Shown here: positions 1 through 10,521 of the stretch, piece after piece
Layout: every line of letters begins with the position of its first letter
Numbering within the stretch: the stretch's first letter is position 1
Source of the DNA: Agapanthus africanus
Taxonomy: Eukaryota > Streptophyta > Magnoliopsida > Asparagales > Amaryllidaceae
DNA length: 64,000 bases
Assembly (NCBI GenBank): GCA_030015575.1
Contig: CM057350.1
Coordinates: 522,156,959 to 522,220,958, forward strand
Direction: 5' to 3'
Translations under genes and position numbers: made by a program
The notes under the pieces: generated by a model
What the model was told of the DNA's origin: nothing
What the model saw: the letters and a program-made list of their open reading frames with translations, nothing else
The model's database searches: none

Positions 1-54
1 ACACCCTCATTAATAATAAAAATCCCTAGAGATAAGGAGAAAATCTCCTCTTTT

Positions 55-880
55 AGAGCAAAGCTCTGTCACAGAGTGACACTTGTCCAACTCTGGTCTC
101 AGGGGAATAAGATTCCTTAAAGGAGCCTAGCTCTGTGATAATAATGAGAAAATCTAAAAAGAAAGGTTTTTCTTTAAACTCCTAAAAGATTAAATTTTTT
201 TTTGGGATCCTAAAAGGTCCATGAGGACTCTTGGAAATTCTTCATTTTTTTTAGATCAAAAAAGATCTACATTTTGATCCATGAGCAAAGCTCTGTTCAT
301 GGGTTAGAACCCATGAACAAAATCTCTTCAGATTTATGGATTCTTGAGAGCAAAGCTCTGTTGGTGAAACCCCAAAGGGAATTTCTTTAGATCAAAAGAT
401 CTATGAGAGCAAAGTTCTGTTGGTTAAAATTGATTTAGATTAATTTAATTTAATTTTAAATTAATTTTACCTAAAGTTTTCTAACTTGGAAAATGAGAGC
501 AAAGCTCTAAAGTTCTGAAAGCAAGAGCAAAGCTCTGAAGTTCTTAAAACAAGAGCAAAGCTCTGTAAATCAAAAATCTAGAAAATGGTGAAGATTTTCT
601 AAGGGCCAGGGGCCTATTTATAAGGCGCTTGCGCCCCTTCAGCTCACCCGTTGATCCAACGGTCAAGGGCTTGCCACCGCTGCACTCACGTGTGCGCCTC
701 GTGAGCGCAACGGTGGGGGGGCATTTGTTTCGCCCAATCAGAGCAAAGCTCTGTTCAAATTCAAAATTCAAAATTTTGAAGCAACGCTTCAAGTCTCGGG
801 CGCAACGCGCCACGTGTCAGGCGCTAATACGTCAGCGCAGCGCCCAAGAAGACGCGCCCAATCAGAGCAAAACTCTATTT
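55..880. repeat. Dispersed mini-palindromes of the type AGAGCAAAGCTCT
   Basis: A 13-base imperfect palindrome, AGAGC-AAA-GCTCT, usually followed by GTT or GAA, recurs at about 55, 284, 349, 405, 494, 528, 552, 739 and 864. It recurs inverted near 1787 and once more in the Tat2 LTR near 20430. Other tiny dyads of the same build lie between them (for example GTGCTTTGCAC near 1530, 1600 and 1690, and TAGATCATTGATCTA near 1484). The function is unknown. The density is far above what plain AT-rich DNA would give. Confidence 0.7.
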
Positions 881-1160
881 TTATGAAGCAACGCTTCAGT
901 TGCGCTGCGCTCTGCGCTGCACGACACGTGTCAGCGCAGTTGCGCTAGCGCAGTTGCGCTGCGCGACACGTGTCAGCGCAGTTGCGCTGCGCGACACGTG
1001 TCAGCGCAGATGCGCTAGCGCAGTTGCGCTGCGCTGTGCGCTGCGCGACACGTGTCAGCGCATCTTGCGCTGCGCTGTGCGCTGCGCGACACGTGTCAGC
1101 GCAGATGCGCTAGCGCAGTTGCGCTGTGCTTTGCGATGCGTGACACGTGTCACGCGCTGG
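687..1160. promoter_or_regulatory. G-box (CACGTG) array inside LTR1 tandem repeats
   Basis: Eight CACGTG cores occur here, six of them inside GACACGTGTC, embedded in tandem units rich in GCGCTGCGC and TCAGCGCAG. Three further cores lie near 1735, 1827 and 1900. CACGTG is the core site of plant bZIP and bHLH regulators (established knowledge). The array lies just downstream of the TATA-like site at 615-622 and upstream of the one at 1338-1346. Whether it acts as an enhancer is inference. Confidence 0.6.
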
Positions 1161-1337
1161 GGCATCTGCGCCAAACAGAATTAAAGATTTTTAAAGAAAT
1201 CTTTCTGTTCTTGTTAAAACAAGAAGATTTTCTTCTGTAAAACAGAAGCCCTTGGATCAAAGATCCAACGGTGGGAAAAATTCCCCAAATCACTATGAGA
1301 AAGATCTCTTTAACAAATTCAACAAACTTATGGGCAC

Positions 1338-1346
1338 TATAAAAAG
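1338..1346 (+). promoter_or_regulatory. TATA-box candidate in LTR1
   Basis: TATAAAAAG sits in an LTR and is followed by a pyrimidine and A-rich stretch, which fits a core promoter. A second candidate (TATTTATA) is at 615-622. Which one was used cannot be decided from the sequence. Confidence 0.4.
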
Positions 1347-2465
1347 GACCCTAGGCTTCAATTCAAAAAAAAAACATTTTTTTCTTGAAAAAATCAAGAG
1401 CTTCAAGCAGGGAGAACTCTGAGAAAAATTTCAAGAAGAGGTAAAAAAAAAACCTTTATAAGGAAAAAGAAATTTCCTCTAATAGATCATTGATCTAAAA
1501 ACAAGATCAATGATCTCCATATAATAAATAGTGCTTTGCACTTCTTATGAACCACTGGTTCTTTAGAACAAAAAAAAATATAAATAAAAAAAATAGTGCT
1601 TTGCACTTTTATGAACCTCTGGTTCTTGAAATGAAAGAAAAATTTATTTTTCTTTGATTCTAATTTGATCAAAGATAAAAAAAAATATAGTGCTTTGCAC
1701 TTCCAAACTGCGATGTTGCGCTCTTGAGAGAGTGCCACGTGTTAGCTGTAGAACAACCTGCGCTACGCGCTCTTAAGATAGAGCTTTGCTCTCTGGAATT
1801 GGCGCAACTGGCTGAGAGCGCGCCACGTGTCAGCAGCGCAACAGCGCAGCGCACTAGCGCAGCGCACTGCGCTGTTGCGCTTGCGCTCACCAGAGCATGA
1901 CACGTGTCATCATCATATGAGCTTGCGCTCATTACTTAGCGCAAAGCGCCTGACGAATGCACTGTATTACTTACAAAAGGGGCCAAGCCCAATTAAAGAA
2001 GGCCTAACAGGCCTAATAAAATGCAACGCATTACTTTGAAAAGGGCAGAGCCCAAACTAAAACAAATGCGCTACATCATAAAAAAAAGGGACAGAGCCCG
2101 ATTAAAAGGCCCAACAGGCTCAATCAAATATGCTATGCATTTTAAAAGAGGCAGAGCCCAAACAAAATAGATGCTCTGTATCATTTCTAAAGGGCTGAGC
2201 CCAATCAAAACAAGAATAATGCAGTGCAATACTAAAAGAGGGTAAAGTCCTAGAACAGGCCGAAGACAAAAAAAAATATATTGAAACTGGACTTAGCCCA
2301 ATTTTGGCCATAAGTCCTTAAATTAAATTAACTGAGCAGAATGGCTCTCCTAAACCAATCCACATCCGGTTCGAGGGTACATCTCCGAACTCCTTTGATA
2401 TCCATCGTTGTAATTCCTCAACGACGTCAAAGAGGTGACGGGTCCCAACGACCACACACCCATAT

Positions 2466-2710
2466 GGACTGCGGGGTCCTTAAACTCGTGGACCGAGACG
2501 TCCTTAAACTAATATTGGACCGAGACGTCCCTAAACTAATAATGGACCACCACGTCCCTAAACTGGAATATGGACCACCACGTCCCTAAACTGGAACATA
2601 GACCACCACGTCCCTAAACTGGCAATGGACCACCACGTCCCTAAACTGGAACATGGACCGCAATGTCCCTAAACTACTTATGGACCACCACGTCTCTAAA
2701 CTGGAACAAT
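2466..2710. repeat. Nine-unit tandem repeat of 27-28 bp in LTR1
   Basis: Nine units of the form GGACCACCACGTCCCTAAAC plus 7-8 variable bases follow one another. Each unit is itself a dyad (GGAC...GTCC). The first three units and the eighth differ most, and the central units are nearly identical, as expected from local unequal exchange or replication slippage. Confidence 0.85.
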
Positions 2711-3261
2711 GGAGCCAATTGCTCTTCTTTCGGATCTAAACGATCCCGTTCAAGTCGATCTTAGTCCAAAATAGAACTAACGTATCCTTGGCGAACGTTT
2801 AAGTTGATCTTAGCCGCAACGCGACTAACGCATCCTTAAACTAAAAAACACCAAACCCAAATCTAAATTAAATACGGATTTGGACTAATCCACGTCCTAC
2901 GGGCGACGGCATTACTCAGTCTCCGTATACAATCCACGGGCAACCACAAACAAAACAAACACACACGACACGAAGTGAAATTCTGGAGAAGGAGAAAGTT
3001 GTTACCGCGATGCGGTAGCGTAATTAACTGCATGGGCTTGCGCCTGCAGGGAAGAGCGTCCCCACAATCAAAAACCCCTCAAGCGAGGGGGAATCTGACG
3101 AAGTCTGCTACATCGGCCGCATCCGTCTAAACCTCCGATACACGGTGCCATAAATCAACTTGGCATCTTCGGAGAGGTGGACGGATAAAACCATATAGCA
3201 TCTGCCCCGAACCTCAGCGTCAGGACATCGCGGTCTTGGGCGCCGTCTTTCGGAGGGGAGA

Positions 3262-4290
3262 CGGCTGCCAATTCCAGATCATGTGTTGGATAGGTGCGCT
3301 CATGGACCTTTAATTATCCTGATGTGAAAGCCACAACTTTTCCATGTTGATGTAGAACACATCCTAATCATTTACCGGACGCATCACAATGCACATCGAA
3401 TCCGCCAGATTGATTCGATATTACAAGAATAGGTGTAGAGGTTAACCTCGACTTGAGTTCTACAAAATCATTCTCACATGCTTCTGACCACACGAATACT
3501 TCGTCTTTACATGTGAGCTTGGTCAGGGGTGCTGCGATCTTTGAGAATCATTCAATGAAGCGTCTGTAGTATCCTGCTAAGCCCAAGAAACTTCTTATAT
3601 CTTTCAACGTCTTTGGTGTCGGCCACTCATTGACAGCTGACACCTTGGCTGGATCCACCAAGATTCCTTCGCCTGAAATAATATGTCTAAGAAATCCGAC
3701 TTGATCTAGCCAAAATTCATACTTGTTGTATTTGCGTAGAGCCGGTGTTGTCGTAATGTCTCCAGGACAATGCGTAAGTGCTCGGCGTATTCTTTCCGAT
3801 TCTTTGAATACACCAGGATGTCATCGATGAAGATAACAACAAACTTGACTAAGTATTCTCGGTAAACTTGGTTCATCAGGTTCATAAAGATGGTAGGTAC
3901 ATTGGTCTCTCCAAATGGCATTACGAGATATTCATAATGGCCATAACAAGTCCTAAACTCCGTCTTCGGAATGTTGGACTTTTTGACCTTCACTTGATGA
4001 TAATCTGAATGAAGGTCTAGCTTTGAAAAGATACAAGATCCAATTAACTAATCAAAAAGGTCATCGATGCACGGTAGTGGATACTTGTTCTTAATTGTCA
4101 CTTCATTCAGAGCTCGATAATCCACACACATCATGTAGAAACCTTCCTTTTTCTTCACTAGTAACACCGGAGATCCCCAACTTGAAGTACTGGGTCGGAT
4201 CCAACCTTTCTTTAGTAGTTCTCCCAACTGAATACAGGTCTCCTTCAATCCCTCCGGACTTAATCGATATGGAGCTTTGATTATAGGCTG
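3262..4290 (-). pseudogene. Chromovirus reverse transcriptase and partial RNase H fossil
   Basis: The RT start reads [20 protein letters not shown], followed by [19 protein letters not shown]. Then come YLVMPFGETNVPTIFMNLM and the catalytic-motif region VVIFIDDILVYSKN. Further on, FLG and the RNase H wording with a THDLELAAV block reach about 3265. There the element joins LTR1 sequence. RT copies the element RNA into DNA and RNase H removes the RNA strand. The region is broken in several places, and the rest of RNase H and integrase are not present. Confidence 0.85.
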
Positions 4291-4354
4291 TGCACCAGGT
4301 TATAAATCAATACTAAATTCAAGAGCTCGATCGGGAGGCAAACCTGATATGTCT

Positions 4355-4741
4355 TCAGGGAACACATCCTCGAATTCTTGAACTACCATCTTCTTCAACT
4401 GGTAGTAGGAACGCTTCTGCATTCTTCGGTTTAGCACGATAGCTTCCTGGCTCCAAGGTTCTGTCTCCACTTTTGAAATAGAAGACTGGGTGACCTGATA
4501 TCTCAAATACTACCCTCCTTTGATGGCAGTCAATGGTAGTATAAAATACTCCCAGCCAATCCATTCCCAACACACCATCGAAATTTGGTATGTCCAGTAC
4601 TTTGAAATTTGCGTAGAATTCTCGACCGCAAACTACAACTGAGCACTGATCATATCCCAAAGTTGCCTTCAAGACTCCATTCCCAGAACTGATATTCCAG
4701 CTAGAAATGAGTGGCTTCACGGGAATCGCGTGCGTTCTCAT
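4355..4741 (-). pseudogene. Chromovirus protease-region fossil
   Basis: The conserved stretch FKVLDIPNFDGVLGMDWL marks the C-terminal half of the chromovirus aspartic protease; in the family the usual wording is ...YDVILGMDWL. It is followed by [14 protein letters not shown] and then the linker toward RT. The protease would cut the Gag-Pol polyprotein. The fossil lies between the gag and RT parts on the same strand, in the order expected for Ty3/gypsy elements, and the region is broken. Confidence 0.75.
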
Positions 4742-5048
4742 GAATCATTGTGACATGAAGTAGTGTGAAGCTCCAGTGTCGAAAAGTGCGAGTGCAGGAA
4801 GGGTGGCTACTAGTATAGTACCTAAGTAGTGTGAGGTTGTGTTTAGATATAAGGAAAGTATAACGATGCATAAGGATTGAAAGGTTGAAAGGATGGGATA
4901 ATTTACCGGTGATGAGTTGTCATATGGCTTCGACCTCCTCGACCGTCATTGTAAAAGCCTGTCGTCTCGGTACATTCCTCCTTTCCAGAAGCACATTCCT
5001 CTGCCCTTGAGGCACGTTTCTCTGTGCCTGATGGAATTGACGCTGAGG

Positions 5049-6175
5049 CTATGCAGGTGGTCCACATGGAGTTGGTACAGGAAGAGCTGGACGGGGTGTA
5101 GGTGCCTGAATGGGTGGCCTCTGCGGAGCTGTAATTGCGGGTCTGGGTGCTGGTGCTGTGTTAATACGATATGGGCAAGCTCCTATAGCGTGAGTAGATG
5201 CGCCATAAATCAAACGCATGCCATTTGCACGCATGCATTCCTTCGCCAAGTGTCCAGTTCTCTTACAGTAGAAATAGAAATTTGGACTGGACCGGTTAAA
5301 CGATCTTCCTGGCCTCTTGGGTGCAAAAGTCGGCCTAGAAGAGGCTCTTCCTGTCATCTGGGTAGCAGGGCGTTTGATTCCGGCTATTTGAGACTTACCC
5401 TTCTTCTTGACCACAGCTTCATAACAGCGTGCTGCCTTCAGTGCGAGTTCATGAGTTGGATTGTTGCTTGTGGTTAAAGCCGCCTGAATCTCCGGGTCTA
5501 AACCCTGTTGGAATCGTCTAGCCTGAATCTCATCGATCGGGATCAAGTGTGTCGCGAACCTAATAATACGTTGATGTCAGGATAGTGATGAGTTTTATAG
5601 AACAGAATTTGATATGAATTCTTTACTTGCTAACCATGATGAATTCGACATCATATTCATCCACTAATTTTACCCACATGGATCCTTATTGAGGTGGATG
5701 AACTGTTGTTCCATCTCAAAGCGAGCAGTCTTGGGAAAAAACTTCGCATCGATCAGATCACGGAATGTTTTCCACTCTATTGGTTGGTAAGACGGCTTTC
5801 CTCGAATTTCCACCAGACTCTTGCATTGTCGGTGAGCTAGAGCTTGGCCATACAAACCCAAGCTGTGTCTGGTACCTGCACTGTTGCAAGGTCATCCTCG
5901 ATACTTTGGGCCCATTCTTCCGCCTTAAGAGGACTCTCTTTCCATGAAAAGTTTCTTAGATGCAACACACGAAATTTCTTTACTCCAGGTGTTTCGGCTT
6001 CCGGGCGGTTCATGAGAATAGCAGTTTGCTGCCGCTGGCCCTCCAGAAGACGTTTGATGGCTTCTAAAAGCACCGTTTGTTCATTAATCAAAGCAGCAAC
6101 GGTAAGGGGAGGTGGTAAGGTAGGTGGTGGTGTGTTGCCATTGATGTTGGTACTAATGTTGTTGGGATAATCCAT
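5049..6175 (-). pseudogene. gag: Chromovirus gag fossil
   Basis: Gag forms the particle shell around the element RNA. The start reads MDYPNNISTN, followed by a proline-rich stretch and a helical part. Next comes the wording FRVLHLRNFSWKESPLKAEE, typical of plant chromovirus gag, then a capsid-like segment (EWKTFRDLIDAKFFP). The C-terminal part holds a zinc-knuckle-like CKRTGHLAKEC and basic RGRSFNRSSP-like wording. The gene is broken. Protease lies downstream on the same strand and the element A LTR starts 33 bp upstream. Confidence 0.8.
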
Positions 6176-6207
6176 TACCTTGATAGAAAATGAAAGGTTA
6201 GGATAGA

Positions 6208-7704
6208 TGATTGATCGTTAAAAGTGTTTCTGTAAAGTAACCGCAATCAAGACGGTATTACTAGTAGCTAGCCGAGATGAGTACGGGTCATCCGCAGGGA
6301 AACATGAACCTTTTACTTTTTTAGACGAGTCGAATGAAAATAGGTGATTGGTTGTCGTTACGGATATATTTCGGATATAAAATTTATAAAGAAGAGACTC
6401 GTAGGGTTCATAGGACTTAGTAGTAATGGATGAATAATTAAAAATGACTCCTTTTACTTTTAATAGTTTAAAACTAGATCGATAGTGATGAATGTAGATT
6501 AGGGTTCTTGGAAGAAACTAGGGTTTCTCCACTACTAACCCTTGTCCTTGCATTTATCTCTATTCATGTCTAGCACTTAATAAAACAAGTGTTAATCTAA
6601 TTTCAAATCATGGTCGAGACTATCAATAAATTGGTAGTGCGTCCGATAAGAATGTTAACATTCATTTCGCTAAAGTTTATAAACTTTAAAATATATAAAA
6701 AAAGTTAAATGATTTTCTCATCCATTGATCTACCCTACCCTACGAACCCTAGCAAGCTAGGAATTACTCACTCATGGTTTGAGAGTTAGAAGAAAGGATG
6801 AAGAATGAGAACATGATTAAGATGCAGAAATTAAGTGCAAAAAGTAAGTGCAAAAAAAATTAAATAATAAAAACACTACTTTTATTAATCAACTATTGCA
6901 TACAACTTTTGAAAGTAGAGAACAAGAACCCTAGTTGCTCTAGATCTCTATTTTATTGGAAGTAGGTGACTAGTTGACTTGGATGCGTGGATCGTCTTGG
7001 ACCTCTTGATCTCCTCAGTGATGATCTTTAATGTGAAGCTCTCGGTCCCTTATATATAGTCACTAAACTGGAAACCCTAGATGCCATAAGTGAATATACG
7101 CTGTTACAATAAAATCACCAAAATCTCACATCTTGTGGCCAACAACCCGCCGCGGATTCGCCGCATATGTGCATGTTTGGCCACCCAACCACGGCGCCCT
7201 AGTGGAATCATGACTTGGGATTTTTTCTGCTCTCTTCTATTGACATGTGGAGATCCCTTCGATGTTTGGATTCTGAGAATAATGCTCTGAGTCTTTGCCG
7301 TTGCTAGATCATACGATTTGCTTCCATTCGGCAGATTTGATTCCGATATCTCGGATCTCTTGGATTTCAGACCTAAGCTAATATCTGCACAATATCTCAA
7401 ATTATAGTGTTAGTAGTATTTGTTATTTTTGAGATATTATCCTAACCATTTTATATGATATTAAATCTTAAGAATATTGATTAGAAATATTTGATATGAT
7501 ATGCATATTTTAATTACCATATTTGATTTAAATATTATATGCATATATTTTCTCTAATTATGTTAATTAAAATGTAGAAACATATGATAATAATCTTTTT
7601 ACAAATAAACCCTCATATGTTCTAAATTTACAATAAACACCTTTTAGTACTTAATAATAGTAGGGAAAGTATTCATTCAAATGTGCAATATTTTAGACTA
7701 AGGA
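6208..7704 (-). repeat. Element A 3' LTR
   Basis: It matches 13048-14543 along its whole length; both begin TGATTGATCGTTAAA on the plus strand. A TATA box (TATATATA) lies at 7051-7058, and a GC dyad about 90 bp upstream of it in element sense lies at 7148-7193. The small open frames inside are chance. Confidence 0.9.
7148..7193 (-). promoter_or_regulatory. GC dyad cassette, element A 3' LTR
   Basis: GCCGCGGATTCGCCGC is followed by GTTTGGCCACCCAACCACGG. In element sense it sits 90 bp upstream of the TATA box at 7051-7058, the same distance as in the other Athila-type LTRs here. Confidence 0.65.
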
Positions 7705-9242
7705 GAAGAAGAAAGCGAAATTCCTAGTACACTTTCGTAGGCAACACGATTGCACTTAGCACGTGCAACAAGCTTTTAAAGCTCTAGGTGTCCCCATTAG
7801 GAGGAGTGTTGTCTCCTGAAGGTTTTCAGCGGATTACACCCACAAAATCCCATAATAAAAGAAAGATGATGAAAGTTACATACAAAGATAAGAACATATA
7901 AAAGAAAAAACTTAAAAATAAGAGTTTCAAACTACACTAGCTTTTTATTTGTCATGAGCCCTATCTTAATGGTCGTGAAAAGATGTCAGAAATCACATCA
8001 TCCTTCAATAAAACATCGCCTTTAGTCTTCCTCCCTCCCTTTCTTCCAAATATCGATCATATACCCTTACATGTGTGTAAAAGACATCTCTACACTTAGA
8101 TAATTCAATTCAAGCTATCATACTCTTATCCATCTTCCTAAGTACTTTTTAGTCGGTGAATATTTTCATATGGAATTGCTCAACATTCTTCATGCGACCG
8201 TTAATACTTCTTGATGTACTAATCAACCGATTACCAAATGTTCTCACTCTTTTTGGTGTAATTAGCAATATTCTCATCTTGCAATAACTAAGGTTTAGCA
8301 GTGGCTCCCAAACCAGTTGGTCTAAGGCACTAGGTGATAAAGCACCCTCATTATATTTTTATGTTGTCTTAAGTAATTACAAAACTAGTGTTCATTTTTC
8401 TTCACCATTTTATTTTTATATTTTATTTTTTTCTTCATACTAAGGATTTTAGACAAGAGAATTTCAAGATATCCTCTACTATCCCAAGTTTCAAGATGTG
8501 TGCAAGTGCGTATAGTAGGGTATCAACGTTCAGATATTTGGACTCTAGAATAGGGACTATTTTTCAGATTAGTAATTTTCTTCATCTTATTAACCCTTGG
8601 GACAACAGCTCATGACTACTTATTACTAGTTTCGTTTTAAAACATCTAACCTTCTAGCTTTTCTTAAATTTTTCCTTCCTATCATATGTATTTTTCACTT
8701 TCTAACTTTTATTACCAAAAAAAATATTTTGTGCTTTTATTTAGTATAATGCAAAATGATGCGTGAATAAGAACAAACCTCATCCAAACCTATTTGCAGC
8801 AGTGTCCTCACTGATGTCATCTTTTAAGCTCAAAACCTGTAGACTTGGGAGGAAAATTTATAAAAGGGGACAAGAATTAATGACAGTGAAATCCTTTCCC
8901 AAACTTATTTTTGGCTCACAATCGTACAAAAAAAATTCTTTTCTTCAAGGGCCAAAATATATCCCCCTCTAAATTTGAGTGAAACAGTATTAAGCATTAT
9001 AAGAGAGGGGGTAAAGTTATTGGTCTATGCAAAGCTTTACAAAGACCAAAAGTCAACACTAACTATTCGAATATTTTATCGATATAACAACATAGTTGGT
9101 GGAAGATCATAGATGTGAAGAAGTGGGGAGAAAAGAGGCGTAATCGATCGGGTTTACGTCTCGGTTGGTAGAGACGAAACAGTGATGGTGGATGAAAACG
9201 AGAATGTGAAAAATAAGGAATGGATGGAATATTCGCATTCTC
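7705..9242 (-). other. Element A 3' non-coding tail
   Basis: This stretch has no gene. It holds blocks shared with the tails of B (38653-39963), E1 (54394-55676) and E2 (60063-61467). One is the block around 'acaacactcctcctac' next to the LTR. Others are the 'aagcaccctc' block and several purine-rich PPT-like runs in element sense (as C-runs on plus). Confidence 0.8.
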
Positions 9243-10520
9243 TTACTTGATAAGAAGAAGGGGTGGCAGTTCAACTTCTTTGGGTGAAGGTTGATTCATC
9301 ACAACTCCCATGTCTTTTAGGAATGCGAGTTCTTCGGCGAATAAGTTTTCAAAACTCCCATCGATATTCCGAATGATAATCTCATCGGAAAGAAAGTTAT
9401 GAAACTCGGATAGCTCGACTAAATCATTCGATAAGTCAAAGGGTTTGGACTTAGCTATGGACTTGTCGACAGAAGGGTCTTCGCGTGTATAATAAATAGT
9501 AGTATCGGTATCGTGAAGCTCCTCAAATTCGCAACTGTCGGAAGCTATTTTTTTGACAGAACATACATGAGTATAAGGTTCGGAGGGTTGACTTCCTAAC
9601 TTGTAAATGTTAAGCTCAATTATCATCTTTCCGAAGGACAGGTTCATAGAACCGTTACGACAATTGATTATCGCATTTGAAGTTGCTAGGAAAGGTCGAC
9701 CTAGAATCACCAGAATTTGGTTTCGTGGGTTTGCTACAGGCTGTGTATCTATAACTATAAAGTTCACAGGGAATATAAATTTCCTGACTTTGATTAACAC
9801 GTCCTCTAGCTCACCCCTTGGTTGGGTGATAGATCGATTGGCCATTTGGAGAGTGCAGTACGCAAGTTTCAACTCTCCTATGCCTAATTGCTCATAGACA
9901 GAATACGGAAGCAAGTTAACACTGGAACCTAAATCGAGTAGAGCACGATTAATACTTTTATCCCCAATAGTTATAGATATTGTAGGACAACCGGGGTCCT
10001 TACGTTTCGTGGGCACCAATTGGATAAGAGAATTGCTCATATTACTCGCTAAGAAAACCTTTTTAGGTACTTGAGTTTTCCTCTTCCTAGTGCACAAGTC
10101 CTTTAAAATTTTTGCATAGGACGGAACTTGTTTGATAGCATCTAGGAGAGAAATATTTATGTTAACTTGTTTAAAAATGTCCACAATCTTCTCCATTTGG
10201 GGACTTTGTTTGTTGGCCCTTAACCTGTATAGAAAAGGAGATTTATCAGTAAGGATTGGGTCCAACTTTTGAGGAGAAGTTTGTGGAAATGGAATGGATC
10301 CTAGAATTGAAGTTGGGATCATTTGAGGTTGACTCAAGGAAGTGGGCTGAGGGTTTGAGCCTAGGGAAGAATGAATAATACGGTCGGAAGAAGATGCTGG
10401 ATTAGACGAAGGAGGAGTAGAAGTAGCAGCCGGGGTATCATCAATATCATCAACATCAACTTGTTCACCCACTTGGTTATTCAGCACTCTTCCCGATCTC
10501 AACGTGGTTACGACACTCAC
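9243..10520 (-). CDS. Athila-like gag C-terminus plus aspartic protease
   Basis: This 425-residue frame reads open. Residues 1-110 are low complexity (Ser/Pro/Thr). Residues ~111-165 are a basic linker of the type seen before Athila protease. The protease follows, with active-site wording ALLDLGSSVNLLPYSVYEQL at 193-212 (Asp196 in the D-x-G-S motif) and the flap-side ILGRPFLATSNAIINCRNG near 272-290. The family uses this enzyme to cut its polyprotein. The C-terminal ~45 residues (FENLFAEELAFLKDMG...) recur in the long ORFs of B, E1 and E2. No RT frame follows, unlike full Athila elements. It is a fossil ORF, not a host gene. Confidence 0.88.
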   Translation of the reverse strand: MSVVTTLRSGRVLNNQVGEQVDVDDIDDTPAATSTPPSSNPASSSDRIIHSSLGSNPQPTSLSQPQMIPTSILGSIPFPQTSPQKLDPILTDKSPFLYRLRANKQSPQMEKIVDIFKQVNINISLLDAIKQVPSYAKILKDLCTRKRKTQVPKKVFLASNMSNSLIQLVPTKRKDPGCPTISITIGDKSINRALLDLGSSVNLLPYSVYEQLGIGELKLAYCTLQMANRSITQPRGELEDVLIKVRKFIFPVNFIVIDTQPVANPRNQILVILGRPFLATSNAIINCRNGSMNLSFGKMIIELNIYKLGSQPSEPYTHVCSVKKIASDSCEFEELHDTDTTIYYTREDPSVDKSIAKSKPFDLSNDLVELSEFHNFLSDEIIIRNIDGSFENLFAEELAFLKDMGVVMNQPSPKEVELPPLLLIK

Positions 10521-10521
10521 A

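Larger units (their letters stand above)
1..3260 (+). mobile_element. Long LTR fragment of a Tat-like Ty3/gypsy element (LTR1)
   Basis: The last ~500 bp (about 2730-3220) align by eye with the last part of the Tat2 LTR at 21350-21930. Shared stretches include the blocks around 'taacgtatcctt', 'ggatttggact', 'ccgtatacaatccacggg' and 'catcttcggagaggtgga'. The strand therefore matches Tat2. The left end lies outside the window, so the LTR is longer than 3.2 kb. It holds no convincing coding region; the open frames in it are repeat-driven. TATA-like sites lie at 615-622 and 1338-1346. Its right end joins chromovirus sequence near 3260 with no visible primer binding site, so the internal part of this element is missing. 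It is an old fossil. Confidence 0.72.
3262..6207 (-). mobile_element. Chromovirus-type Ty3/gypsy fossil (gag, protease, RT, start of RNase H)
   Basis: Read on the minus strand, the parts run gag, zinc-knuckle region, protease, reverse transcriptase and the beginning of RNase H. The element ends at about 3262 inside RNase H, where it joins LTR1. On its 5' side it is interrupted by element A at 6208. It probably continues at 14544. Integrase and the 3' LTR are absent from the window. It is clearly broken, with roughly six or more breaks, and looks old. RT and gag wording fit plant chromoviruses (Tekay-like); the exact lineage is inference. Confidence 0.85.

Noticed and set aside
900-1240. Open frames rich in Arg, Cys and Ala in LTR1
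   Set aside because: They follow from the GC-rich tandem units with a period close to a multiple of three; no domain, and several frames are open at once.
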